Positions 25,201-36,478 of a stretch of 64,000 nucleotides of DNA are shown here, in pieces. Each line of letters opens with the position of its first letter. Position 1 is the stretch's first letter. The stretch is from Notolepis coatsorum. Its lineage: Eukaryota; Chordata; Actinopteri; Aulopiformes; Paralepididae. The notes beneath the pieces were generated by a model. That model searched no databases. It was not told the origin of the DNA and was given only the letters and a program-made list of their open reading frames with translations. The stretch lies in contig CAXASK010002048.1 in the NCBI GenBank assembly GCA_963971535.1, positions 17,001 to 81,000 on the forward strand. Reading direction: 5' to 3'. Position numbers and translations under genes: made by a program.

Positions 25201-26754
25201 AGGTGTCGGAAGAACCTTCAGCCTCAGAGTCAGTCGGAGGGCGTTCCAGGTGTTGGAAGAAGATTCTGAGTCAGCTGGAGGGCGTTCCAGGTGTTGGAAG
25301 AACCTTCAGTTTCAGAGTCAGTCGGAGGACGTTCCAGGTGTTGGAAGAACCTTCAGCTTCAAAGTCAGTCGGAGGGCGTTCCAGGTGTTGGAAGAACCTT
25401 CAGCTTCAGAGTCAGTCGGAGGGCGTTCCAGGTGTTGGAAGAACCTTCTTCTGCCTCAGAGTCAGTCGGAGGGCGTTCCAGGTGTTGGAAGAACCTTCAG
25501 CTTCAGAGTCAGTCGGAGGACGTTCCAGGTGTTGGAAGAACATTCAGCTTCAAAGTCAGTCGGAGGGCGTTCCAGGTGTTGGAAGAACCTTCTGCCTCAG
25601 AGTCAGTCGGAGGGCGTTCCAGGTGTTGGAAGAATCTTCAGCTTCAAAGTCAGTTGGAGGGCGTTCCAGGTGTTGGAAGAACCTTCTGCCTCAGAGTCAG
25701 TCGGAGGGCGTTCCAGGTGTTGGAAGAAGCTTCAGAGTCAGCTGGAGGGCGTTCCAGGTGTTGGAAGAACCTTCACAGTCAGTCGGAGGATGTTCCAGGT
25801 GTTGGAAGAACCTTCAGCTTCAAAGTCAGTCGGAGGGCGTTACAGGTGTTGGAAGAACCTTCAGCTTCAGAGTCAGTCGGAGGACGTTCCAGGTGTCGGA
25901 AGAACCTTCAGCTTCAAAGTCAGTCGGAGGACGTTCCAGGTGTTGGAAGAACCTTCAGCTTCAGAGTCAGTCGGAGGACGTTCCAGGTGTTGGAAGAACC
26001 TTCAGCTTCAAAATCAGTCAGAGGGCGTTCCAGGTGTTGGAAGAACCTTCAGCTTCAAAGTCAGTCGGAGGGCGTTCCAGGTGTTGGAAGAACCTTCAGC
26101 TTCAAAGTCAGTCGGAGGGCGTTCCAGGTGTTGGAAGAACCTTCAGCCTCAGAGTCAGTCGGAGGGCATTCCAGGTGTTGGAAGAACCTTCAGCTTCAGA
26201 GTCAGTCGGAGGGCGTTCCAGGTGTTGGAAGAACCTTCACCTTCAGAGTCAGTCGGAGGACGTTCCAGGTGTTGGAAGAAGCTTCAGCTTCAGAGTCAGT
26301 CGGAGGGCGTTCCAGGTGTTGGAAGAACCTTCAGCCTCAGAGTCAGTCGGAGGGCGTTCCAGGTGTTGGAAGAACCTTCAGCTTCAGAGTCAGTCGGAGG
26401 GCGTTCCAGGTGTTGGAAGAACCTTCACCTTCAGAGTCAGTCGGAGGACGTTCCAGGTGTTGGAAGAACCTTCAGCTTCAGAGTCAGAGTCAGCTGGAGG
26501 GCGTTCCAGGTGTTGGAACAACCTTCAGCCTCAGAGTCAGTCAGAGGGCGTTCCAGGTGTTGGAAGAACCTTCAGCCTCAGAGTCAGCCGGAGGGCGTTC
26601 CAGGTGTTGGAAGAACCTTCAGAGTCAGCTGGAGGGCGTTCCAGGTGTTGGAAGAACATTCAGAGTCAGTCGGATGACGTTCCAGGTGTTTGAAGAACCT
26701 TCAGATTCAAAGTCAGTCGGAGGGCGTTCCAGGTGTTGGAAGAACCTTCAGAGT
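22266..26754 (+). repeat. Ladder of 1,571 / 736 / 546 / 1,571-bp units
   Basis: Units begin at the marker GTGTTTGAAGAACC followed by TTCAGATTCA, at about 22,266, 23,837, 24,573, 25,119 and 26,690. Spacings are 1,571, 736, 546 and 1,571 bp. The units have the same left part (GTCGGAAGAACC or GTCGGAAAACC, then GATTCTGAGTCAG) and the same right part (53-bp monomer, GGAACAACC, CAGCCGGAGG, GTCGGATGACG); the short ones lack internal monomers. Two private variants, CAGCTACAAAG (24,265 and 24,810) and TTCATAGTCAG (24,590 and 25,137), link the two short units as each other's nearest relatives. The first unit overlaps the end of B2. Confidence 0.87.
24573..25118 (+). repeat. Shortest ladder unit, 546 bp
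   Basis: This is the most reduced unit of the ladder. Relative to the preceding 736-bp unit it lacks about 191 bp, consistent with loss of one 50-bp and three 47-bp monomers; the 736-bp unit itself is one base short because of GTCGGAAAACC near 23,926. Both short units carry CAGCTACAAAG, a variant I saw nowhere else. Confidence 0.82.
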
Positions 26755-29700
26755 CAGTCGGAGGACGTTCCAGGTGTCGGAAAACCTTCAGCCTCAGAGT
26801 CAGTCGGAGGGCGTTCCAGGTGTTGGAAGAAGATTCTGAGTCAGCTGGAGGGCGTTCCAGGTGTTGGAAGAACCTTCAGTTTCAGAGTCAGTCGGAGGAC
26901 GTTCCAGGTGTTGGAAGAACCTTCAGCTTCAAAGTCAGTCGGAGGGCGTTCCAGGTGTTGGAAGAACCTTCAGCTTCAGAGTCAGTCGGAGGGCGTTCCA
27001 GGTGTTGGAAGAACCTTCTTCTGCCTCAGAGTCAGTCGGAGGGCGTTCCAGGTGTTGGAAGAACCTTCAGCTTCAGAGTCAGTCGGAGGACGTTCCAGGT
27101 GTTGGAAGAACATTCAGCTTCAAAGTCAGTCGGAGGGCGTTCCAGGTGTTGGAAGAACCTTCTGCCTCAGAGTCAGTCGGAGGGCGTTCCAGGTGTTGGA
27201 AGAATCTTCAGCTTCAAAGTCAGTCGGAGGGAGTTCCAGGTGTTGGAAGAACCTTCTGCCTCAGAGTCAGTCGGAGGGCGTTCCAGGTGTTGGAAGAAGC
27301 TTCAGAGTCAGCTGGAGGGCGTTCCAGGTGTTGGAAGAACCTTCACAGTCAGTCGGAGGATGTTCCAGGTGTTGGAAGAACCTTCAGCTTCAAAGTCAGT
27401 CGGAGGGCGTTACAGGTGTTGGAAGAACCTTCAGCTTCAGAGTCAGTCGGAGGACGTTCCAGGTGTCGGAAGAACCTTCAGCTTCAAAGTCAGTCGGAGG
27501 ACGTTCCAGGTGTTGGAAGAACCTTCAGCTTCAGAGTCAGTCGGAGGACGTTCCAGGTGTTGGAAGAACCTTCAGCTTCAAAATCAGTCAGAGGGCGTTC
27601 CAGGTGTTGGAAGAACCTTCAGCTTCAAAGTCAGTCGGAGGGCGTTCCAGGTGTTGGAAGAACCTTCAGCTTCAAAGTCAGTCGGAGGGCGTTCCAGGTG
27701 TTGGAAGAACCTTCAGCTTCAGAGTCAGTCGGAGGACGTTCCAGGTGTTGGAAGAACCTTCAGCTTCAAAATCAGTCGGAGGGCGTTCCAGGTGTTGGAA
27801 GAACTTTCAGCTTCAAAGTCAGTCGGAGGGCTTTCCAGGTGTTGGAACAACCTTCAGCCTCAGAGTCCGTCAGAGGGCGTTCCAGGTGTTGGAAGAAACT
27901 TCAGCCTCAGAGTCAGCCGGAGGGCGTTCCAGGTGTTGGAAGAAGCTTCAGAGTCAGCTGGAGGGCGTTCCAGGTGTTGGAAAAACCTTCAGCTTCAGAG
28001 TCAGTCGGAGGACGTTCCAGGTGTTTGAAGAACCTTCAGCTTCAAAGTCAGTCGGAGGGCGTTACAGGTGTTGGAAGAACCTTCAGCTTCAGATTCAGTC
28101 GGAGGACGTTCCAGGTGTTGGAAGAACCTTCAGCTTCAAAGTCAGTCGGAGGGCGTTCCAGGTGTTGGAAGAACCTTCAGCTTCAAAGTCAGTCGGAGGG
28201 CGTTCAAGGTGTTGGAAGAACCTTCAGCTTCAGAGTCAGTCGGAGGGCGTTCCAGGTGTTGGAAGAACCTTCAGCTTCAGAGTCAGTCGGAGGGCGTTCC
28301 AGGTGTTGGAAGAACCTTCAGCTTCAAAGTCAGTCGGTGGGCGTTCCAGGTGTTGGAAGAACCTTCAGCTTCAGAGTCAGTCGGAGGGTGTTCCAGGTGT
28401 TGGAAGAACCTTCAGCTTCAAAATCAGTCGGAGGACGTTCCAGGTGTTGGAAGAACCTTCAGCTTCAGAGTCAGTCGGAGGGCGTTCCAGGTGTTGGAAG
28501 AACCTTCAGCTTCAGAGTCAGTCGGAGGACATTCCAGGTGTTGGAAGAACCTTCAACTTCAAAGTCAGTCGGAGGGCGTTCCAGGTGTTGGAAGAACCTT
28601 CTGCCTCAGAGTCAGTGGGAGGGCGTTCCAGGTGTTGGAAGAACCTTCAGCTTCAGAGTCAGTCGGAGGGCGTTCCAGGTGTTGGAAGAACCTTCTTCTG
28701 CCTCAGAGTCAGTCGGAGAGCGTTCCAGATGTTGGAGGAACCTTCAGCTTCAGAGTCAGTCGGAGGACGTTCCAGGTGTTGGAAGAACATTCAGCTTCAA
28801 AGTCAGTCGGAGGGCGTTCCAGGTGTTGGAAGAACCTTCAGCTTCAGAGTCAGTTAGAGGGCGTTCCAGGTGTTGGAAGAACCTTCACCTTCAGAGTCAG
28901 TCGGAGGGCGTTCCAGGTGTTGGAAGAACCTTCAGCTTCAGAGTCAGTCAGAGGGCGTTCCAGGTGTTGGAAGAACCTTCACCTTCAGAGTCAGTCGGAG
29001 GGCGTTCCAGGTGTTGCAAGAACCTTCAGCCTCAGAGTCAGTCGGAGGGCGTTTCAGGTGTCGGAAGAACCTTCAGCCTCAGAGTCAGTCGGAGGGCGTT
29101 CCAGGTGTTGGAAGAACCTTCTTCTGCCTCAGAGTCAGTCGGAGGGCGTTCCAGGTGTTGGAAGAACCTTCAGCTTCAGAGTCAGTCGGAGGACGTTCCA
29201 GGTGTTGGAAGAACATTCAGCTTCAAAGTCAGTCGGAGGGCGTTCCAGGTGTTGGAAGAACCTTCTGCCTCAGAGTCAGTCGGAGGGCGTTCCAGGTGTT
29301 GGAAGAATCTTCAGCTTCAAAGTCAGTCGGAGGGCGTTCCAGGTGTTGGAAGAACCTTCTGCCTCAGAGTCAGTCGGAGGGCGTTCCAGGTGTTGGAAGA
29401 AGCTTCAGAGTCAGCTGGAGGGCGTTCTAGGTGTTGGAAGAACCTTCACAGTCAGTCGGAGGATGTTCCAGGTGTTGGAAGAACATTCAGCTTCAAAGTC
29501 AGTCAGAGGGCGTTACAGGTGTTGGAAGAACCTTCAGCTTCAGAGTCAGTCGGAGGACGTTCCAGGTGTCGGAAGAACCTTCAGCTTCAAAGTCAGTCGG
29601 AGGATGTTCCAGGTGTTGGAAGAACCTTCAGCTTCAGAGTCAGTCGGAGGACGTTCCAGGTGTTGGAAGAACCTTCAGCTTCAAAATCAGTCAGAGGGCG

Positions 29701-31440
29701 TTCCAGGTGTTGGAAGAACCTTCAGCTTCAGAGTCAGTCGGAGGACGTTCCAGGTGTTGGAAGAACCTTCAGCTTCAAAATCAGTCGGAGGGCGTTCCAG
29801 GTGTTGGAAGAACTTTCAGCTTCAAAGTCAGTCGGAGGGCTTTCCAGGTGTTGGAACAACCTTCAGCCTCAGAGTCCGTCAGAGGGCGTTCCAGGTGTTG
29901 GAAGAAACTTCAGCCTCAGAGTCAGCCGGAGGGCGTTCCAGGTGTTGGAAGAAGCTTCAGAGTCAGCTGGAGGGCGTTCCAGGTGTTGGAAGAAGCTTCA
30001 GAGTCAGCTGGAGGGCGTTCCAGGTGTTGGAAGAACCTTCAGCTTCAGAGTCAGTCGGAGGACGTTCCAGGTGTTTGAAGAACCTTCAGCTTCAAAGTCA
30101 GTCGGAGGGCGTTACAGGTGTTGGAAGAACCTTCAGCTTCAGATTCAGTCGGAGGACGTTCCAGGTGTTGGAAGAACCTTCAGCTTCAAAGTCAGTCGGA
30201 GGGCGTTCCAGGTGTTGGAAGAACCTTCAGCTTCAGAGTCAGTCGGAGGGCGTTCCAGGTGTTGGAAGAACCTTCAGCTTCGAAGTCAGTCGGTGGGCGT
30301 TCCAGGTGTTGGAAGAACCTTCAGCTTCAGAGTCAGTCGGAGGGTGTTCCAGGTGTTGGAAGAACCTTCAGCTTCAAAATCAGTCGGAGGGCGTTCCAGG
30401 TGTTGGAAGAACCTTCAGCTTCAGAGTCAGTCGGAGGGCGTTCCATGTGTTGGAAGAACCTTCAGCTTCAGAGTCAGTCGGAGGGCGTTCCAGGTGTTGG
30501 AAGAACCTTCACCTTCAGAGTCAGTCGGAGGATGTTCCAGGTGTTGGAAGAACCTTCAGCTTCAGAGTCAGTCGGAGGGCGTTCAAGGTGTTGGAAGAAC
30601 CTTCAGCTTCAGAGTCAGTCGGAGGGCGTTCCAGGTGTTGGAAGAACCTTCAGCTTCAGAGTCAGTCGGAGGGCGTTCCAGGTGTTGGAAGAACCTTCAC
30701 CTTCAGAGTCAGTCGGAGGGCGTTCCAGGTGTTGGAAGAACATTCAGCCTCAGAGTCAGTCGGAGGACGTTCCAGGTGTTGGAAGAACCTTCAGCTTCAG
30801 AGTCAGTCGGAGGGCGTTCCAGGTGTTGGAAGAACCTTCAGCTTCAGAGTCAGTCGGAGGACATTCCAGGTGTTGGAAGAACCTTCAACTTCAAAGTCAG
30901 TCGGAGGGCGTTCCAGGTGTTGGAAGAACCTTCTGCCTCAGAGTCAGTGGGAGGGCGTTCCAGGTGTTGGAAGAACCTTCAGCTTCAGAGTCAGTCGGAG
31001 GGCGTTCCAGGTGTTGGAAGAACCTTCTTCTGCCTCAGAGTCAGTCGGAGAGCGTTCCAGGTGTTGGAGGAACCTTCAGCTTCAGAGTCAGTCGGAGGAC
31101 GTTCCAGGTGTTGGAAGAACATTCAGCTTCAAAGTCAGTCGGAGGGCGTTCCAGGTGTTGGAAGAACCTTCAGCTTCAGAGTCAGTTAGAGGGCGTTCCA
31201 GGTGTTGGAAGAACCTTCACCTTCAGAGTCAGTCGGAGGGCGTTCCAGGTGTTGGAAGAACCTTCAGCTTCAGAGTCAGTCAGAGGGCGTTCCAGGTGTT
31301 GGAAGAACCTTCACCTTCAGAGTCAGTCGGAGGGTGTTCCAGGTGTTGCAAGAACCTTCAGCCTCAGAGTCAGTCGGAGGGCGTTTCAGGTGTCGGAAGA
31401 ACCTTCAGCCTCAGAGTCAGTCGGAGGGCGTTCCAGGTGT
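26755..31440 (+). repeat. Block D1 (paired with D2 at 40.0-45.1 kb)
   Basis: D1 matches D2 at offset 13,245 from about 26,755 to 28,430. The offset becomes 13,621 because D1 lacks 376 bp (8 monomers) near 28,430, then 13,715 after loss of 94 bp (2 monomers) near 29,705, and returns to 13,621 where D2 lacks two monomers near 44,280. Markers shared with D2 include GTCGGAAAACC (26,776 and 40,021) and GTTGGAAAAACC (about 27,978 and 41,223). Differences seen in D1 only are GGAGGGAGTTCC near 27,230 and CCAGATGTTGG near 28,727. D1 also carries TTCGAAG at 30,280, which D2 lacks but blocks I1 and I2 share. Confidence 0.85.
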
Positions 31441-31957
31441 TGGAAGAACCTTCTTCTGCCTCAGAGTCAGTCGGAGGGCGTTCCAGGTGTTGGAAGAACC
31501 TTCTTCTGCCTCAGAGTCAGTCGGAGCGCGTTCCAGGTGTTGGAAGAACCTTCAGCTTCAGAGTCAGTCGGAGGACGTTCCAGGTGTTGGAAGAACATTC
31601 AGCTTCAAAGTCAGTCGGAGGGCGTTCCAGGTGTTGGAAGAACCTTCTGCCTCAGAGTCAGTCGGAGGGCGTTCCAGGTGTTGGAAGAATCTTCAGCTTC
31701 AAAGTCAGTCGGAGGGCGTTCCAGGTGTTGGAAGAACCTTCTGCCTCAGAGTCAGTCGGAGGGCGTTCCAGGTGTTGGAAGAAGCTTCAGAGTCAGCTGG
31801 AGGGCGTTCTAGGTGTTGGAAGAACCTTCACAGTCAGTCGGAGGATGTTCCAGGTGTTGGAAGAACATTCAGCTTCAAAGTCAGTCAGAGGGCGTTACAG
31901 GTGTTGGAAGAACCTTCAGCTTCAGAGTCAGTCGGAGGACGTTCCAGGTGTCGGAAG
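31441..31957 (+). repeat. Junction segment with paired 50-bp monomers
   Basis: Two consecutive 50-bp monomers (each with CCTTCTTCTGCC) lie at about 31,441-31,540, followed by ordinary monomers and a GCGTTCTAGGTG variant near 31,808. The segment matches 51,675-52,191 at offset 20,234. One difference is GTCGGAGCGCG near 31,525 here against GTCGGAGGGCG there. It links D1 to F1 and belongs to the D1-to-I1 homology that runs from about 29,705. Confidence 0.8.
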
Positions 31958-34900
31958 AACCTTCAGCTTCAAAATCAGTCAGAGGGCGTTCCAGGTGTTG
32001 GAAGAACCTTCAGCTTCAAAGTCAGTCGGAGGGCGTTCCAGGTGTTGGAAGAACCTTCAGCTTCAAAGTCAGTCGGAGGGCGTTCCAGGTGTTGGAAGAA
32101 CCTTCAGCTTCAGAGTCAGTCGGAGGACGTTCCAGGTGTTGGAAGAACCTTCAGCTTCAAAATCAGTCGGAGGGCGTTCCAGGTGTTGGAAGAACTTTCA
32201 GCTTCAAAGTCAGTCGGAGGGCTTTCCAGGTGTTGGAACAACCTTCAGCCTCAGAGTCCGTCAGAGGGCGTTCCAGGTGTTGGAAGAAACTTCAGCCTCA
32301 GAGTCAGCCGGAGGGCGTTCCAGGTGTTGGAAGAAGCTTCAGAGTCAGCTGGAGGGCGTTCCAGGTGTTGGAAGAAGCTTCAGAGTCAGCTGGAGGGCGT
32401 TCCAGGTGTTGGAAGAACCTTCAGCTTCAGAGTCAGTCGGAGGACGTTCCAGGTGTTTGAAGAACCTTCAGCTTCAAAGTCAGTCGGAGGGCGTTACAGG
32501 TGTTGGAAGAACCTTCAGCTTCAGATTCAGTCGGAGGACGTTCCAGGTGTTGGAAGAACCTTCAGCTTCAAAGTCAGTCGGAGGGCGTTCCAGGTGTTGG
32601 AAGAACCTTCAGCTTCAGAGTCAGTCGGAGGGCGTTCCAGGTGTTGGAAGAACCTTCAGCTTCAAAGTCAGTCGGTGGGCGTTCCAGGTGTTGGAAGAAC
32701 CTTCAGCTTCAGAGTCAGTCGGAGGGTGTTCCAGGTGTTGGAAGAACCTTCAGCTTCAAAATCAGTCGGAGGGCGTTCCAGGTGTTGGAAGAACCTTCAG
32801 CTTCAGAGTCAGTCGGAGGGCGTTCCATGTGTTGGAAGAACCTTCAGCTTCAGAGTCAGTCGGAGGGCGTTCCAGGTGTTGGAAGAACCTTCACCTTCAG
32901 AGTCAGTCGGAGGATGTTCCAGGTGTTGGAAGAACCTTCAGCTTCAGAGTCAGTCGGAGGGCGTTCAAGGTGTTGGAAGAACCTTCAGCTTCAGAGTCAG
33001 TCGGAGGGCGTTCCAGGTGTTGGAAGAACCTTCAGCTTCAGAGTCAGTCGGAGGGCGTTCCAGGTGTTGGAAGAACCTTCACCTTCAGAGTCAGTCGGAG
33101 GGCGTTCCAGGTGTTGGAAGAACCTTCAGCCTCAGAGTCAGTCGGAGGACGTTCCAGGTGTTGGAAGAACCTTCAGCTTCAGAGTCAGTCGGAGGGCGTT
33201 CCAGGTGTTGGAAGAACCTTCAGCTTCAGAGTCAGTCGGAGGACATTCCAGGTGTTGGAAGAACCTTCAACTTCAAAGTCAGTCGGAGGGCGTACCAGGT
33301 GTTGGAAGAACCTTCTGCCTCAGAGTCAGTGGGAGGGCGTTCCAGGTGTTGGAAGAACCTTCAGCTTCAGAGTCAGTCGGAGGGCGTTCCAGGTGTTGGA
33401 AGAACCTTCTTCTGCCTCAGAGTCAGTCGGAGAGCGTTCCAGGTGTTGGAGGAACCTTCAGCTTCAGAGTCAGTCGGAGGACGTTCCAGGTGTTGGAAGA
33501 ACATTCAGCTTCAAAGTCAGTCGGAGGGCGTTCCAGGTGTTGGAAGAACCTTCAGCTTCAGAGTCAGTTAGAGGGCGTTCCAGGTGTTGGAAGAACCTTC
33601 ACCTTCAGAGTCAGTCGGAGGGCGTTCCAGGTGTTGGAAGAACCTTCAGCTTCAGAGTCAGTCAGAGGGCGTTCCAGGTGTTGGAAGAACCTTCACCTTC
33701 AGAGTCAGTCGGAGGGCGTTCCAGGTGTTGCAAGAACCTTCAGCCTCAGAGTCAGTCGGAGGGCGTTTCAGGTGTCGGAAGAACCTTCAGCCTCAGAGTC
33801 AGTCGGAGGGCGTTCCAGGTGTTGGAAGAAGATTCTGAGTCAGCTGGAGGGCGTTCCAGGTGTTGGAAGAACCTTCAGTTTCAGAGTCAGTCGGAGGACG
33901 TTCCAGGTGTTGGAAGAACCTTCAGCTTCAAAGTCAGTCGGAGGGCGTTCCAGGTGTTGGAAGAACCTTCAGCTTCAGAGTCAGTCGGAGAGGTTCCAGG
34001 TGTTGGAAGAACCTTATTCTGCCTCAGAGTCAGTCGGAGGGCGTTCCAGGTGTTGGAAGAACCTTCAGCTTCAGAGTCAGTCGGAGGACGTTCCAGGTGT
34101 TGGAAGAACATTCAGCTTCAAAGTCAGTCGGAGGGTGTTCCATGTGTTGGAAGAACCTTCTGCCTCAGAGTCAGTCGGAGGGCGTTCCAGGTGTTGGAAG
34201 AATCTTCAGCTTCAAAGTCAGTCGGAGGGCGTTCCAGGTGTTGGAAGAACCTTCTGCCTCAGAGTCAGTCGGAGGGCGTTCCAGGTGTTGGAAGAAGCTT
34301 CAGAGTCAGCTGGAGGGCGTTCCAGGTGTTGGAAGAACCTTCACAGTCAGTCGGAGGATGTTCCAGGTGTTGGAAGAACCTTCAGCTTCAAAGTCAGTCG
34401 GAGGGCGTTACAGGTGTTGGAAGAACCTTCAGCTTCAGAGTCAGTCGGAGGACGTTCCAGGTGTCGGAAGAACCTTCAGCTTCAAAGTCAGTCGGAGGAC
34501 GTTACAGGTGTTGGAAGAACCTTCAGCTTCAGAGTCAGTCGGAGGACGTTCCAGGTGTTGGAAGAACCTTCAGCTTCAAAATCAGTCAGAGGGCGTTCCA
34601 GGTGTTGGAAGAACCTTCAGCTTCAAAGTCAGTCGGAGGGCGTTCCAGGTGTTGGAAGAACCTTCAGCTTCAAAGTCAGTCGGAGGGCGTTCCAGGTGTT
34701 GGAAGAACCTTCAGCTTCAGAGTCAGTCGGAGGACGTTCCAGGTGTTGGAAGAACCTTCAGCTTCAGAGTCAGTCGGAGGGCGTTCCAGGTGTTGGAAGA
34801 ACCTTCAGCCTCAGAGTCAGTCGGAGGGCGTTCCAGGTGTTGGAAGAACCTTCAGCTTCAGAGTCAGTCGGAGGGCGTTCCAGGTGTTGGAAGAACCTTC

Positions 34901-36478
34901 ACCTTCAGAGTCAGTCGGAGGACGTTCCAGGTGTTGGAAGAAGCTTCAGCTTCAGAGTCAGTCGGAGGGCGTTCCAGGTGTTGGAAGAACCTTCAGCCTC
35001 AGAGTCAGTCGGAGGGCGTTCCAGGTGTTGGAAGAATCTTCAGCTTCAAAGTCAGTCGGAGGGCGTTCCAGGTGTTGGAAGAACCTTCTGCCTCAGAGTC
35101 AGTCGGAGGGCGTTCCAGGTGTTGGAAGAAGCTTCAGAGTCAGCTGGAGGGCGTTCCAGGTGTTGGAAGAACCTTCACAGTCAGTCGGAGGATGTTCCAG
35201 GTGTTGGAAGAACCTTCAGCTTCAAAGTCAGTCGGTGGGCGTTCCAGGTGTTGGAAGAACCTTCAGCTTCAGAGTCAGTCGGAGGGTGTTCCAGGTGTTG
35301 GAAGAACCTTCAGCTTCAAAATCAGTCGGAGGGCGTTCCAGGTGTTGGAAGAACCTTCAGCTTCAGAGTCAGTCGGAGGGCGTTCCATGTGTTGGAAGAA
35401 CCTTCAGCTTCAGAGTCAGTCGGAGGGCGTTCCAGGTGTTGGAAGAACCTTCACCTTCAGAGTCAGTCGGAGGATGTTCCAGGTGTTGGAAGAACCTTCA
35501 GCTTCAGAGTCAGTCGGAGGGCGTTCAAGGTGTTGGAAGAACCTTCAGCTTCAGAGTCAGTCGGAGGGCGTTCCAGGTGTTGGAAGAACCTTCAGCTTCA
35601 GAGTCAGTCGGAGGGCGTTCCAGGTGTTGGAAGAACCTTCACCTTCAGAGTCAGTCGGAGGGCGTTCCAGGTGTTGGAAGAACCTTCAGCCTCAGAGTCA
35701 GTCGGAGGACGTTCCAGGTGTTGGAAGAACCTTCAGCTTCAGAGTCAGTCGGAGGGCGTTCCAGGTGTTGGAAGAACCTTCAGCTTCAGAGTCAGTCGGA
35801 GGACATTCCAGGTGTTGGAAGAACCTTCAACTTCAAAGTCAGTCGGAGGGCGTACCAGGTGTTGGAAGAACCTTCTGCCTCAGAGTCAGTGGGAGGGCGT
35901 TCCAGGTGTTGGAAGAACCTTCAGCTTCAGAGTCAGTCGGAGGGCGTTCCAGGTGTTGGAAGAACCTTCTTCTGCCTCAGAGTCAGTCGGAGAGCGTTCC
36001 AGGTGTTGGAGGAACCTTCAGCTTCAGAGTCAGTCGGAGGACGTTCCAGGTGTTGGAAGAACATTCAGCTTCAAAGTCAGTCGGAGGGCGTTCCAGGTGT
36101 TGGAAGAACCTTCAGCTTCAGAGTCAGTTAGAGGGCGTTCCAGGTGTTGGAAGAACCTTCACCTTCAGAGTCAGTCGGAGGGCGTTCCAGGTGTTGGAAG
36201 AACCTTCAGCTTCAGAGTCAGTCAGAGGGCGTTCCAGGTGTTGGAAGAACCTTCACCTTCAGAGTCAGTCGGAGGGCGTTCCAGGTGTTGCAAGAACCTT
36301 CAGCCTCAGAGTCAGTCGGAGGGCGTTTCAGGTGTCGGAAGAACCTTCAGCCTCAGAGTCAGTCGGAGGGCGTTCCAGGTGTTGGAAGAAGATTCTGAGT
36401 CAGCTGGAGGGCGTTCCAGGTGTTGGAAGAACCTTCAGTTTCAGAGTCAGTCGGAGGACGTTCCAGGTGTTGGAAGAA
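31958..36478 (+). repeat. Block F1, 4.5 kb (twin of F2)
   Basis: This 4,521-bp block matches F2 (55,173-59,693) at a constant offset of 23,215 bp. The only difference noticed is T at 34,143 against G at 57,358. Rare variants shared in register include GTAC in GGGCGTACCAGG (33,292 and 35,852 here), the 46-bp monomer with GTCGGAGAGGTTCC (near 33,988), GGACGTTACAGG (near 34,500) and GTTGCAAGAACC (near 33,727). Internally, about 32,650-33,880 recurs at 35,210-36,440 (offset 2,560), so F contains a nested duplication of about 1.2 kb. Confidence 0.92.

Noticed and set aside
33887-34111. Small - strand reading frames of 74 codons as genes
   Set aside because: They arise where one-base-short monomers shift frame, have no separate sequence content, and recur only because the host block was copied.
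28068-36131. Very long + strand open reading frames (for example 28,068-36,131, 39,289-47,574, 15,974-23,824) as giant repetitive proteins
   Set aside because: All three + frames are open together across the array, starts are GTG with no initiation context, the peptide is a 47-residue cycle from a non-coding period, and frames end at random point variants. No signal peptide, domain or flanking gene structure is present.
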